Assembly (NCBI RefSeq): GCF_000422945.1
Contig: NZ_AUHA01000002.1
Coordinates: forward strand, 992,001-1,056,000
Length of the DNA stretch: 64,000 nt
Direction: 5' to 3'
Source of the DNA: Daejeonella oryzae DSM 19973
GTDB taxonomy: Bacteria; Bacteroidota; Bacteroidia; Sphingobacteriales; Sphingobacteriaceae
Part shown: one piece after another, positions 18,988 to 28,199 of the stretch
Layout of the letters: the number at the start of each line of letters is the position of its first letter
Position numbering within the stretch: position 1 is the stretch's first letter
The notes under the pieces: generated by a model
Seen by the model: the letters and a program-made list of their open reading frames with translations, nothing else
Told to the model about the DNA's origin: nothing
The model's database searches: none
Translations under genes and position numbers: made by a program

Positions 18988-19662
18988 TCAATAAATCGCT
19001 TTTATAGCTGACTTTAATGATTTTACATTTGAATCAACATTATCGCTGCTTTCAAAAATGGCCGATGCAGTAGTTTCTTTTTTATAATACTCCATATTAG
19101 CTGCCTTATCAATATCAAGCTGAGCGCCATTTAAGCTGATACCTGCAAAAAGTCCCTTGCTGCGTGAATATGAATAAACTTCTGCCTCTAACTTTGAGTC
19201 GGTATTGGCCGATGAACTTCGGCCTACCGGACCTGCAGCAATGGAAATATCTCCGCCAAGGGTAAAATCTCCCTGCCCGATATTCATAAGGGTACTTTTA
19301 TTCATAAATACCATAACCAGGTCTATGGATTGTACTCCCGCCTGAAACCCGATACTACCACCTGTTAAGGTTACAAAAGCAGGATTGCTCCAGCTTCCGT
19401 CTTCATTTTTTACCATCGCAAGTCCCTTACCTCTTTTGCCGCCAATTCCAAAACCTGCATTTATAAGGCCCGGAATAATTATAATTCCTTCTGCCCTTTG
19501 CATAAGTTCCGCTGGAATGCTTTCTTTCATATCTGTAAAGCCTTTTATTACGGTTGTGGCCTTAACAATTTTTTCATCCTGTTTTTCTTGCGAAAATGCA
19601 GGGCTGATTAATCCTGTAGCTAATACAAGACTAAAGCATATAAATTTTTTCAATTTTTTCAT
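18988..19662 (-). CDS. Exported SYLF-domain lipid-binding protein (DUF500/Ysc84-like)
   Basis: A 224-residue protein with a signal peptide ending near PAFSQ. The SYLF domain is clear: IPAELMQRAEGIIIIPGLINAGFGIGGKRGKGL, WSNPAFVTLTGGSIGFQAGVQSIDLVMVFMN, DFTLGGDISIAAGPVGRSS and EVYSYSRSKGLFAGISLNGAQL. Eukaryotic Ysc84 homologues bind phosphoinositides; bacterial members are exported and of unclear role. Monocistronic, ending at the strong hairpin. Confidence 0.92.
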   Translation of the reverse strand: MKKLKKFICFSLVLATGLISPAFSQEKQDEKIVKATTVIKGFTDMKESIPAELMQRAEGIIIIPGLINAGFGIGGKRGKGLAMVKNEDGSWSNPAFVTLTGGSIGFQAGVQSIDLVMVFMNKSTLMNIGQGDFTLGGDISIAAGPVGRSSSANTDSKLEAEVYSYSRSKGLFAGISLNGAQLDIDKAANMEYYKKETTASAIFESSDNVDSNVKSLKSAIKAIY

Positions 19663-19804
19663 AACGTATAATTTGATTGTTACTCACTGGGTTTAAAATA
19701 AACGTTGATGTTAATTCTTTGTTTTTGGAAGGGATAAATCCTTTTTGCTTAAATAATCAAAACTCTAGTTCGGCAGGCTTTTCTCAAAACATATCCTATT
19801 TAAT

Positions 19805-19812
19805 TAACTTTG
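19805..19812 (+). promoter_or_regulatory. Putative -7 box immediately before rlmF (TAACTTTG)
   Basis: TAACTTTG matches TAnnTTTG and ends only 4 bases before the rlmF ATG. With the usual spacing, transcription would start at or next to the A of the ATG, implying a leaderless message. See the finding on leaderless genes. Confidence 0.5.
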
Positions 19813-19816
19813 CCTC

Positions 19817-20782
19817 ATGTCTCCATCTGCAGAAGCAAAACCACCGGAAAAACTGAGTCTTCACCCCAGAAACAAGCACCGGCTCAGATACGATTTTAAA
19901 TCACTTAGCAAAGCCAACCCCGGATTGAAAACTTTTGTCGGTACAAATAAGTACGGAGATGAATCTATTGATTTTTCAAATCCTGAAGCCGTAAAAAGCC
20001 TGAATAAAGCCTTGCTGATTTTTTTCTATGAAATTAATTACTGGGACATACCAGAAGGATTTTTATGCCCTCCCATTCCCGGAAGAGCAGATTATATTCA
20101 TTATGCGGCCGATTTGCTGGCAACCCTAAATAATGGAATAATCCCGCGTAAACCGGTTCGGGTTTTGGATGTGGGAGTTGGCGCAAATTGTATTTATCCC
20201 CTGATTGGCAATAAGGAATATGACTGGAATTTTGTAGGATCGGACGTCAGTCAGTCGGCAGTTGATTCGGCACAAAAGATTGTATCAGATAACCAATTGG
20301 AAAATGCGATTGAAATACGCAAACAACAATCCCCGGCTAATTTTTTTAAGGGGATAATTAAACCGGGAGAATTATTTGACCTCAGTATTTGTAATCCGCC
20401 TTTCCATTCGTCTCTGGCTGAAGCCACATCAGGTACAAAGCGTAAGCTTAAAAATCTGGGAATTGCCTCAAAAAATAAACCCATTTTAAATTTTGGAGGC
20501 CAGGGTACAGAACTATTTTGCGAGGGCGGAGAAGAACGATTTTTAGGAGAGATGATTTTGGAAAGCCGTCACTATTCAAAAAATGTTTGCTGGTTTACTT
20601 CACTGGTTTCAAAAAGTAAATCACTTGAAAGTTCTTATAATTGGCTTCGAAAAGTGAAAGCAGCCGAATATAAAACGATTGATATGGCGCAGGGTCAGAA
20701 AATAAGCAGGGTGTTGACCTGGACTTTCTTAAGTAAAAAGGAGCAGGAAAGCTGGAGTAAAAATCGCTGGCAGATTTCCTGA
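19817..20782 (+). CDS. rlmF: 23S rRNA (adenine-1618-N6)-methyltransferase
   Basis: A 321-residue SAM-dependent methyltransferase that modifies A1618 of 23S rRNA. Motifs: the N-terminal LHPRNKHRLRYDFKSL, typical of RlmF; IPGRADYIHYAADLL; the SAM-binding VLDVGVGANCIYPLIG; and the N6-adenine catalytic SICNPPFHSS (NPPF). The KKNVCWFTSLVSKSKSL-type segment near the end also matches RlmF. The length is normal. It converges with the next gene without any gap, and the two stop codons together form the palindrome TGATCA. Confidence 0.95.
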   Translation: MSPSAEAKPPEKLSLHPRNKHRLRYDFKSLSKANPGLKTFVGTNKYGDESIDFSNPEAVKSLNKALLIFFYEINYWDIPEGFLCPPIPGRADYIHYAADLLATLNNGIIPRKPVRVLDVGVGANCIYPLIGNKEYDWNFVGSDVSQSAVDSAQKIVSDNQLENAIEIRKQQSPANFFKGIIKPGELFDLSICNPPFHSSLAEATSGTKRKLKNLGIASKNKPILNFGGQGTELFCEGGEERFLGEMILESRHYSKNVCWFTSLVSKSKSLESSYNWLRKVKAAEYKTIDMAQGQKISRVLTWTFLSKKEQESWSKNRWQIS

Positions 20783-21772
20783 TCAGGACGGCGTTGGAAT
20801 AAAAACTTCCCGGCTGAAATTCCCTTCTTCATTCAATAGAAAACTTATCGGGTTTTCAGGATCTTTGATAATCTCAAAAAGAGTTATACCCCAGGGTTTC
20901 CATAAATTTTCTAATACCTGTGCGTAAGGTTTTACCTGCCAGTTGTCAAATAAAGGTCTATTACTCATTCCCCGCAGGGGCATCGCTTCAATGTAAACCT
21001 TATCCGTGGTTGGCATAATACTGTATTCCGGCAAACGGTTAAACAGATAATTTGAATAATAAAAGCGGGCTATTAATTCTTCAAACTGTATTGGTTTTAA
21101 TATTTCCCCATCAATTTTTTCAAGAATGTCTGAATGATAAATGGCATTGGTTCCGTTATCCTGCAAACAGGCAATAATTCCAAAATCATTCATCGCTAAT
21201 GAAAATGTGAGCGTGTTTATTTCATCGCGGTAGTTAAATGTTTCTGCTGAATTCTCCACCTTAAAAACCCGGATATTCCAGGGTGTATTTTCTTCAAATT
21301 CGATGGGTTTGATTAATGATTGCATCATCGAATTGAGATTGCCAAATTTATGGATCAAACCCTGAGCAAGCAGAAAAGGTTCGCCGCCGGATTGTTGCTG
21401 TCTTAGTCCCATCCGGATTTCATTATAAATGATTCCGTAGACTATTTTTGAAATCCACTGAAATAATTTGATGGAGGAAAGTTCTTTAACATGTTCGTAC
21501 CCCGAGTTAAATGCGTTTTGAATTTCTTCGTCAAGCGGATCGAGAGCGTCATTCTTAACCCAGTCTGCACAGGGTAATTTTAAATCCTGGTATGTGCTTC
21601 GGCTTTCATCAAGCAGTTTAAAATGTTTTTGATTTAACTCAAACTGATCAATCAGCCATTGCGGAAACACGGTAATTTCTTCTGTTGATGCACTGATTTT
21701 CTCGCCGCTAAGAAAGCAGGTATTTTTATTGAAATCAAACTTCTGGAAAGGATTAAAAAGAGATATAGCCAT
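20783..21772 (-). CDS. Conserved hypothetical with degenerate treble-clef-like N-terminus
   Basis: A 329-residue cytoplasmic-looking protein with no signal or membrane segment. The start is the ATG at 21772 (MAISLFNPFQKF); the upstream codon at 21781 is TTG. Residues about 15-40 (TCFLSGEKISAS...FPQWLIDQFEL) recall the start of HNH-like proteins with C-x-x-C and 'EHxFPxWL', but the second Cys is Ser and the His is absent, so a working zinc or nuclease site is unlikely. The rest (WISKIVYGIIYNEIRMGL, IEAMPLRGMSNRPLFDNW) I do not recognise. Confidence 0.6.
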   Translation of the reverse strand: MAISLFNPFQKFDFNKNTCFLSGEKISASTEEITVFPQWLIDQFELNQKHFKLLDESRSTYQDLKLPCADWVKNDALDPLDEEIQNAFNSGYEHVKELSSIKLFQWISKIVYGIIYNEIRMGLRQQQSGGEPFLLAQGLIHKFGNLNSMMQSLIKPIEFEENTPWNIRVFKVENSAETFNYRDEINTLTFSLAMNDFGIIACLQDNGTNAIYHSDILEKIDGEILKPIQFEELIARFYYSNYLFNRLPEYSIMPTTDKVYIEAMPLRGMSNRPLFDNWQVKPYAQVLENLWKPWGITLFEIIKDPENPISFLLNEEGNFSREVFIPTPS

Positions 21773-21824
21773 TGGCCGCAAAGTTAGGCCAAAATGTTGC
21801 TCTCATCAATTTTAAATTGATCAG

Positions 21825-22505
21825 CTATTTGTAATAAGAACGAAACTGGTATGATAGTCTTGGCAGCATGTCTCGCCTGGAAAGGTTCAGCAGGAAATCG
21901 ATTTCTACGGGTTCCATTCCCATGCTCCGCATAGAATACAAAGAAGGATCGACTGCTCGTGGATCGCCCTGGATATTATCTACGTAGGTATTAGCGTAAT
22001 TGAAGTTTGAATAAAAGGATTGTTTGTATGTTTTGGGATCTGCGCCTTTAAAAGTCAAGGTAGTAGTAAATCGGGCATTTGACCGTCTTTCAACATTGAT
22101 GATATCTACTGAAGCTACAATAGTTTGATAGATGGGTTTGCCGGCTGAATCGTTTCCAACCTGTATAACCCGTCGTAAAGTTCGTCTGGAAATACGCTCG
22201 CTTTTTGGCCAGAGAACAAAATTGTCAATATTGAGGTCAAGAACAACTTCCGGATTTTCATCAGCCTCCACCAGATCCAGATCTACGTTTAAAAAATTAT
22301 CAAGCTGGTCAAGAACCTGTAAGCGATAATAATCCATATTTACAAAATTCAGGTCGTGGTTATTGCCAGACTGAATATTTATTGCAATAGGTACAACTCG
22401 GGCATCGGGTCTTTTAGATCTTCCTTTTTGGGATGTTCCGCATGCGCTGAATAACAAAATGAAAATTAGCAAAAACGGACTTAAATGCTTGCTTTTTAAT
22501 GTCAT
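21825..22505 (-). CDS. Hypothetical lipoprotein
   Basis: A 226-residue lipoprotein: the signal ends in LLFSACGTS, with Cys as the first mature residue. The mature part has alternating beta strands (LDLVEADENPEVVLDLNIDN, ARFTTTLTFKGAD) and a Tyr-rich C-terminus. It resembles envelope proteins of the lipocalin/OmpA-assembly kind only in general character. It lies 30 bases downstream of the next lipoprotein gene, so the two likely form an operon and may work together in the envelope. Confidence 0.65.
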   Translation of the reverse strand: MTLKSKHLSPFLLIFILLFSACGTSQKGRSKRPDARVVPIAINIQSGNNHDLNFVNMDYYRLQVLDQLDNFLNVDLDLVEADENPEVVLDLNIDNFVLWPKSERISRRTLRRVIQVGNDSAGKPIYQTIVASVDIINVERRSNARFTTTLTFKGADPKTYKQSFYSNFNYANTYVDNIQGDPRAVDPSLYSMRSMGMEPVEIDFLLNLSRRDMLPRLSYQFRSYYK

Positions 22506-22535
22506 ACAAGCATAACTATTTGCAATTAAAATTGT

Positions 22536-23666
22536 TTAAAACCGACTGTAAAACTGCCTGATATTATCGGTTAAACGGGCATAAATGGGTTTCGTAAATT
22601 CAATAAACAAATCTTGTGGTGCAGGCGGTCTCTGCTCTCTTCCAGACATTAAGCGCTTTTGATCTTCATTAAGCGCTCTTTTATCTCCTTTATAGGTTGC
22701 CCATTGGTCCTGCCAAATATATGTTCCGGGAATATTCTCTTCTTTTATAATGTTTTTACTTTTCCAGTCAGAAATTCTGAAACTTAGCAAACCGGCAGAA
22801 GTAACAGTTTTTTCAAATACGCTTACTTCAGCTTTTACAGGTCCGTAAACATCTTTTCCATTCTGAGTTCCAATTTTTACGCTGTCGCGATTGACTACTT
22901 CTACCCGTTCTTTAACATAGGTTTGACCTACCACAAAATCCCGGAAATTTAACGACAAAACCTGGTGCGGAATCAGTTTTTCGCTTCGAGCTTCTTTGGG
23001 AGTATAGAATTTAATAAAACTGCGATCCTCATAATTTTCTAAATATTCGTAAATTTTATTTTGAAAATAATCATTACTGAACTTATAGATTCCGCTGTTT
23101 ACCTGAACCGGCTCTACCACAACTTTTAAAACTGCGGCCCAATAAGCATCCTCCATTTTTATCCTCGAATCTTTAAAATCGGGATACAAATCAGTTGCAC
23201 GTTCGAAATCATAATACGCCTGTTTGGCACTAACGCGATTATTTTCTTCCAGTAATTTTAGCCCGCGGGCATATCTTATCTCAGCAGCTTTATATTTTGC
23301 TTCATTAATTTCAGAAATATATTTTGTACTGTTTATTTCCTGACGGCACACCATACAGCCTTTTATTTTTTCATTCAAATAATTTAGCTGCTCATATTCT
23401 CTGAGAATATTTTCCCATCTTAAAATATCGGAAGAAATTTTAGCATCTTTTATATTATCTAAATGATCTTCCACAGCAAATTGATAGGCCTGCTCTAAGG
23501 TTTTTAAAGCAGTCCGGTTGACTTTATCTTTCTGTAAACGGGCAACAGCCTTAAATACGGCCTGGTCATATTCACCTTTTTTTAATAAACGTTCACCGGT
23601 ACTGCAAGAGCTTATCAATAATATAATTGAACATATAACTGATAAATAAAGGGCCGAAGGTTTCAT
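22536..23666 (-). CDS. Lipoprotein with helical repeat N-terminal half
   Basis: A 376-residue lipoprotein. The ATG at 23666 is used, since the longer frame begins at TTG (23675). The signal ends in LLISSCSTG (lipobox). Residues about 25-165 are helical, with TPR-like periodicity (GEYDQAVFKAVARLQKD, RALKTLEQAYQFA-like, AKQAYYDFERATDLYPDFKD). The C-terminal half is beta-rich (VFEKTVTSAGLLSFRISDW). A single CMVC pair lies at about residue 107. It shares a strand and short spacing with the lipoprotein downstream. Function unknown. Confidence 0.65.
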   Translation of the reverse strand: MKPSALYLSVICSIILLISSCSTGERLLKKGEYDQAVFKAVARLQKDKVNRTALKTLEQAYQFAVEDHLDNIKDAKISSDILRWENILREYEQLNYLNEKIKGCMVCRQEINSTKYISEINEAKYKAAEIRYARGLKLLEENNRVSAKQAYYDFERATDLYPDFKDSRIKMEDAYWAAVLKVVVEPVQVNSGIYKFSNDYFQNKIYEYLENYEDRSFIKFYTPKEARSEKLIPHQVLSLNFRDFVVGQTYVKERVEVVNRDSVKIGTQNGKDVYGPVKAEVSVFEKTVTSAGLLSFRISDWKSKNIIKEENIPGTYIWQDQWATYKGDKRALNEDQKRLMSGREQRPPAPQDLFIEFTKPIYARLTDNIRQFYSRF

Positions 23667-23706
23667 AAGTAGCAATTTAAAAATGTATTTCTGAAATGAT
23701 TGCTGA

Positions 23707-23714
23707 TATTTTTG
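23707..23714 (+). promoter_or_regulatory. Putative -7 box for dipeptide epimerase (TATTTTTG)
   Basis: TATTTTTG matches TAnnTTTG and stands 38 bases before the epimerase ATG. Moderate support only, since the region is AT-rich. Confidence 0.35.
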
Positions 23715-23737
23715 TTATTTAGTACGCCTGCTTATTA

Positions 23738-23768
23738 TGCAGACGATCATTTATGAAGATAGGTTACA
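23738..23768 (-). promoter_or_regulatory. Possible ECF-type promoter toward the lipoprotein pair
   Basis: On the minus strand, TGTAACC, exactly 17 bases, then GTCTGCA. The -35 part and the GTC core at the same spacing match the three promoters near the ECF sigma gene, but the rest of the -10 differs. It reads toward the lipoprotein gene at 23666 and overlaps the first codons of the epimerase gene on the other strand. Confidence 0.3.
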
Positions 23769-24772
23769 GTCCCTTTGAATTAGAGTTAAAACATCCGTTT
23801 ACAATCGCCCGTTTTTCGAGAACTTCTACCCCAATTATGCTCCTTAAAATTGAGCATGAAGGCTTTATTGGCTATGGAGAGGCTTCCATGGTTCCTTATA
23901 TGGGAGAAAATTTGAGTTCAGCTTCAGATTTTTTGGCTAAGGTAGATCTCAGCTGGTTAAGCTATCCCTTTAATTTTGATGAAATTATTTCTTACCTGGA
24001 CGATATAGCTCCCGGAAATCCCAATATAAAAGCAGCTGTGGATATTGCTTTGCATGATCTGAAAGGAAAGCTGGAAGATACCCCCTGCTATAAGTTTTTT
24101 AATGCTGATCCTGAAAAAATGCCTCTGACTTCTTTTACAATTGGCATTGATACTCCCGAAAAAGTCATCGAAAAATTACAGGATGCCGGAGGTTGCCATA
24201 TTATAAAAGTTAAGTTAGGGCGTGATAATGACCGGCAGCTTATACAGACTATCCGCTCGGTAACCGATAAACCTCTTTTTATTGATGCCAACCAGGGCTG
24301 GACAGACCGGAATGAAGGATTGGAAATGGTTCATTTTCTGGCAGAAAATGGCACATTATTAATCGAACAACCCATGCCGCGTGAAGCAATAGATTCTAAC
24401 GCCTGGATTACAGAAAACAGCCCGATTGCCATTATTGGAGATGAGGCCGTTCAGCGGTTTGCTGATGTGGAAAAGGCAAAAAGTGTTTATCATGGAATCA
24501 ATATTAAGCTGATGAAAAGCGCCGGTATGCACGAGGGTTACCGGATGATTAAAAAAGCCCGAGAATTGGATTTAAAAGTAATGATTGGCTCTATGAGTGA
24601 AACCAGTTGTGCTATCTTAGGAGCTGCGGCTCTGGCCCCATTATGCGACTGGTGCGATCTGGATGGTCCGTTCCTGACAATAAACAATCCGTTCAGGCAA
24701 CCAGATTTTGCAGATGGGAAATGGGTGTTAAATGAAAATCCAGGATTGGGCTTGGGATTGAAAGCGGAATAA
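23753..24772 (+). CDS. Dipeptide epimerase (enolase superfamily, L-Ala-D/L-Glu epimerase-like)
   Basis: A 339-residue member of the mandelate racemase/enolase superfamily, muconate-lactonizing subgroup. Catalytic features: the capping-domain GYGEASMVPYMGE, the acid/base Lys in IIKVKLG, metal ligands in LFIDANQGW (Asp), LIEQPMP (Glu) and IIGDEAV (Asp), and the second Lys in INIKLMKSAGM. The Gly-Ser-MSET segment and the late CDWCDLDGP fit dipeptide epimerases. These convert L-Ala-D-Glu and related peptides for murein recycling or peptide use. Adjacent peptidase genes fit that purpose. Confidence 0.9.
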   Translation: MKIGYSPFELELKHPFTIARFSRTSTPIMLLKIEHEGFIGYGEASMVPYMGENLSSASDFLAKVDLSWLSYPFNFDEIISYLDDIAPGNPNIKAAVDIALHDLKGKLEDTPCYKFFNADPEKMPLTSFTIGIDTPEKVIEKLQDAGGCHIIKVKLGRDNDRQLIQTIRSVTDKPLFIDANQGWTDRNEGLEMVHFLAENGTLLIEQPMPREAIDSNAWITENSPIAIIGDEAVQRFADVEKAKSVYHGINIKLMKSAGMHEGYRMIKKARELDLKVMIGSMSETSCAILGAAALAPLCDWCDLDGPFLTINNPFRQPDFADGKWVLNENPGLGLGLKAE

Positions 24773-24850
24773 CTGCTGGGCATTTGATTAGGAATTGCCT
24801 CGCCTTTAAATTTTACAGAAAATATTATCTTGCAGTTCATCTCTTGAAAT

Positions 24851-27427
24851 ATGAATAAATCCTACTTTTCTATTTTCATTTTATTACTTATTGGAAATAT
24901 ATCATTTGCTCAGCAGCCATTATCTTACTACCTGCCGCAGAATGTTACTTATGATCAGAAAGTACCCAGCCCGCAACAATTTTTAGGTTTTCAGATCGGC
25001 GAACAGCACGTAAGCCATGATCAGATCGTAGCTTATATGAAAGAGCTTGACCGAACTTCAGATCGGGTTACTTTACAGGAATATGCCCGAACCTATGAGA
25101 ACAGGCCCTGCCTGTTATTAACCATCAGCTCGACAGAAAATCAGAAAAACATAGATGAAATCCGTAAGCAGCACTTAAAGTTAAGCGAACCTTCTCAATC
25201 GGCTTCGGTCAATTTGGAGAATATGCCTGCTGTGGTTTGGATGGGTTACAGCGTACATGGAAATGAGCCCAGCGGTGCGAATGCAAACATGATGGTATCT
25301 TATTTTCTGGCTGCCGCACAGGGAGCAGAAGTAGACCAAATGCTTAAAAACACAGTAATTCTTATTGACCCGGCAATCAATCCGGATGGCATTCAGCGTT
25401 TCTCGTCATGGGTGAATGCCAATAAAAGCAACACGCTGGTAAGTGATAATAATTCGAGAGAGTTTTCTGAACCCTGGCCAAATGGGCGTACCAACCACTA
25501 TTGGTTTGATCTTAACCGCGACTGGCTACCATTACAACATAATGAATCAAAGGGAAGATTGCAGAAATTTCATGAGTGGAAACCATTGATTCTTACAGAT
25601 CATCATGAGCAGGGAACCAATGCTACTTTCTTCTTTCAGCCCGGAATACCTTCCAGGACAAACCCTTTAACTCCCCAGATAAACCAGGATCTGACCGCAA
25701 AAATGGGAAAATATCATGCGGAAGCTCTGGATAAAATAGGTTCTTTATATTTTACAAAAGAAGCCTATGATGATTTTTATTACGGAAAAGGATCTACGTA
25801 CCCGGATATAAACGGATCTATAGGAATTCTGTTCGAACAAGCCAGCTCACGCGGCCATGCACAGGAAAGTGTAAACGGAGTGTTAACTTTTCCTTTTACC
25901 ATCCGAAATCAGGTTGTCACCTCTTTTTCGACACTTAAAGCTGCCCAGGTAATGCGGCTTGAGCTTTTAAATAACCAGCGCAACTTTTATAAGAATGCAT
26001 TAAATCTGGCGAAAGCTGATCCGGTTAAAGGTTATGTTTTTGGCGATGGTTTTAACAAAGCTACCAGCTGGCATTTGCTGGATATATTACGTCGTCATCA
26101 GATTGAGGTATATAAACTGGCGGCAAATAGTTCACAGGGCGGAAAGAATTTCCAAAAAGACAATTCATTTGTGGTTCCTTTAAACCAATCGCAATACACA
26201 ACAATAAAAGCCATTTTTACTAAGCAGACTAAATTTCGCGATAGCTTATTTTATGACATTTCTGCCTGGACTTTTCCTTTAGCATTTAATCTGCCTTACT
26301 CAGAACTAAGCTCAGTAAGCGGCTTAACCGGTTCAAAAGTAGAGGATTTCAGCTTCCCGAAAGGAAGAATTTATGGAGGTAAAAGTCAGTATGCTTATTT
26401 ATTTGAATGGAATGAATTTTATGCACCAAAAGCTCTAAATGAACTTTTAAAAGCAGGCATTCGTGCAAAAGTTTCTCAACGAAATTTCAGCATGAAACTC
26501 GAAGGAGAAATCAGGAATTTTGATTACGGAACTATTTTAATTCAGGCAAATGAACAAACATTAAATGCAGATGAACTTTACAACAAATTAGCGAAGCTGG
26601 CCGAAGAAAATGCTATTGATGTATATGCTGCCGGTACTGGCGTAACGGAAGGAATAAATCTGGGGAGCAGTAATTTTAAGCTGGTAGAACAACCTAAAAT
26701 TGCGCTTCTAACCGGCCAGGGAGTAAATAATAATGATGCCGGTGAAGTTTGGCATTTACTGGATCAGCGCTTTAACATGCCACCAACCTTACTGGAACAA
26801 AGCCGGTTAAGCCGAATGAACCTCGATAAATATACAGTGATGATCATGGCCGAAGGTTCTTATTCGGGTTTAACTGAATCCGGTAAAGAAGAAATAAAAC
26901 GCTGGTTGCGCAATGGCGGAGTTTTAATAGCTATTGGAAACGCCAATCGCTGGACGAATGCTGCAGGCCTGAGCAACATCAGATATAAAGAGCAAAAAAA
27001 TATCGATTCTGCGGCATTTAGAAATTACGATACGCAGCAGGAAATTATGGGAGCGCAATTCATTCCGGGTGCAATTTTTCAAACCCGTTTAGATCGGACG
27101 CATCCATTAGCATACGGAATTAAAGGAACAAGTATTCCTGTTTTCAGGGAAGGAACCGGGATGTTTGACAAGCCTAAAAATCCGTTTGTAACCCCGCTCG
27201 CATATACGGATAAGCCATTGCTGGCCGGATATATTTCAAAAGAAAATGAAAAGTTACTCAAAGGATCCGCATCAATCATATGCAGCAATTTCGGCAGCGG
27301 TCAGGTGATTTCCTTTTCGGATAATCCAAATTTCAGAGCATTCTGGTTCGGAACAAGCAAATTGTTTATGAATGCCATATTTTTTGGAAATACGTTAAGA
27401 AGCACATCATTTGATGGCGAAGAGTAG
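24851..27427 (+). CDS. Large exported M14-family metallopeptidase with C-terminal GATase-like domain
   Basis: An 858-residue protein with a signal peptide ending at SFAQQ. Zinc motifs of M14: GYSVHGNEPSGANAN (His, Glu), WFDLNRDW (substrate Asn-Arg) and LTDHHEQGTNATFFF (third ligand). Residues about 615-720 (IALLTGQGVNNNDAGEVWHLLD, LRNGGVLIAIGNANRW) form a class-I-GATase-like alpha/beta domain. It likely acts in the periplasm on peptides or murein stems. It follows the dipeptide epimerase by about 80 bases, suggesting a peptide-scavenging group. Confidence 0.9.
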   Translation: MNKSYFSIFILLLIGNISFAQQPLSYYLPQNVTYDQKVPSPQQFLGFQIGEQHVSHDQIVAYMKELDRTSDRVTLQEYARTYENRPCLLLTISSTENQKNIDEIRKQHLKLSEPSQSASVNLENMPAVVWMGYSVHGNEPSGANANMMVSYFLAAAQGAEVDQMLKNTVILIDPAINPDGIQRFSSWVNANKSNTLVSDNNSREFSEPWPNGRTNHYWFDLNRDWLPLQHNESKGRLQKFHEWKPLILTDHHEQGTNATFFFQPGIPSRTNPLTPQINQDLTAKMGKYHAEALDKIGSLYFTKEAYDDFYYGKGSTYPDINGSIGILFEQASSRGHAQESVNGVLTFPFTIRNQVVTSFSTLKAAQVMRLELLNNQRNFYKNALNLAKADPVKGYVFGDGFNKATSWHLLDILRRHQIEVYKLAANSSQGGKNFQKDNSFVVPLNQSQYTTIKAIFTKQTKFRDSLFYDISAWTFPLAFNLPYSELSSVSGLTGSKVEDFSFPKGRIYGGKSQYAYLFEWNEFYAPKALNELLKAGIRAKVSQRNFSMKLEGEIRNFDYGTILIQANEQTLNADELYNKLAKLAEENAIDVYAAGTGVTEGINLGSSNFKLVEQPKIALLTGQGVNNNDAGEVWHLLDQRFNMPPTLLEQSRLSRMNLDKYTVMIMAEGSYSGLTESGKEEIKRWLRNGGVLIAIGNANRWTNAAGLSNIRYKEQKNIDSAAFRNYDTQQEIMGAQFIPGAIFQTRLDRTHPLAYGIKGTSIPVFREGTGMFDKPKNPFVTPLAYTDKPLLAGYISKENEKLLKGSASIICSNFGSGQVISFSDNPNFRAFWFGTSKLFMNAIFFGNTLRSTSFDGEE

Positions 27428-27448
27428 TTTTCGATAAAAAATGTCGGA

Positions 27449-28030
27449 TTATTCCGGCAGTTTTTTAAAATAGACTGATCTTATGCGCCTGATAAAAGCA
27501 GAATCTATATTTTCTTTTTTGTTGCTTGATAGAATTACCAATCCGGGAAAGTGTTCTATTTTTTGTAAAAGATACGCCACTTCCAGGTTGGCGTATTTAT
27601 CATGCGAATCCTTTACGTCCGTTCTTTTACCAAATAAGGCATCTGCTTCGTCGAAGAATAGAATCCAGTTTTTATCCGCTGCTTTTGCAAACAGCGTTTC
27701 CAGGTTTTTTTCTGTTTCGCCAATATATTTGCTGATTATTTGCGATAAATCTACCCGCTGAATTTGTTTCCCCGTCTGGCTTGCGAGTAATGTGGCTGCT
27801 TTGTTTTTAGATGAAGTGTTCTTACCATAAAGCAGCAAGGTGTTGGCAGGTTTAGTATTAATTTTAGTTTTCCCGATGAATTTCCCCGGGTTGACAATAA
27901 ACTTCTCTGCAGATGCAAGGCTTTTTCTGGAACTTATGCTTACAGGCAGATCATTCCATTTCGAATCTGTTGCAGGCTCATTTAATTGATCAGATGATTT
28001 TGCTTTTCTTTTAATACGATCTTTCATCAT
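27449..28030 (-). CDS. Short AAA-type protein with degenerate Walker A
   Basis: A 193-residue protein. The core is AAA-like: a P-loop position reading LLYGKNTSSKNKAATLL instead of GPPGTGKT, then the helix DLSQIISKYIGETEKNLETLF (the pore/ISS region of AAA ATPases), an intact Walker B WILFFDEADALFGKRTD, sensor-1 VILSSNKKENID and an arginine pair FIRRIRS. The P-loop lacks the final Gly and Thr, so nucleotide binding is doubtful. The basic N-terminus (MKDRIKRKAKS) has no signal. It stands alone. It may be a regulatory or partner-binding pseudo-ATPase; this is inference. Confidence 0.75.
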   Translation of the reverse strand: MMKDRIKRKAKSSDQLNEPATDSKWNDLPVSISSRKSLASAEKFIVNPGKFIGKTKINTKPANTLLLYGKNTSSKNKAATLLASQTGKQIQRVDLSQIISKYIGETEKNLETLFAKAADKNWILFFDEADALFGKRTDVKDSHDKYANLEVAYLLQKIEHFPGLVILSSNKKENIDSAFIRRIRSVYFKKLPE

Positions 28031-28199
28031 ACTAGTATTTAATTCATACTATTCTTAGATACGGCTAAATAGATTCTGCTTTATTAAAAATACAAAAGAA
28101 GAATTTGAATTCCTATGTGTTCAGATTAACAGTTTTAATACAAGGATTTTTAAAATATATTACCAAATTTAAATTTTGATAAAACAGCCAGATTCTATA

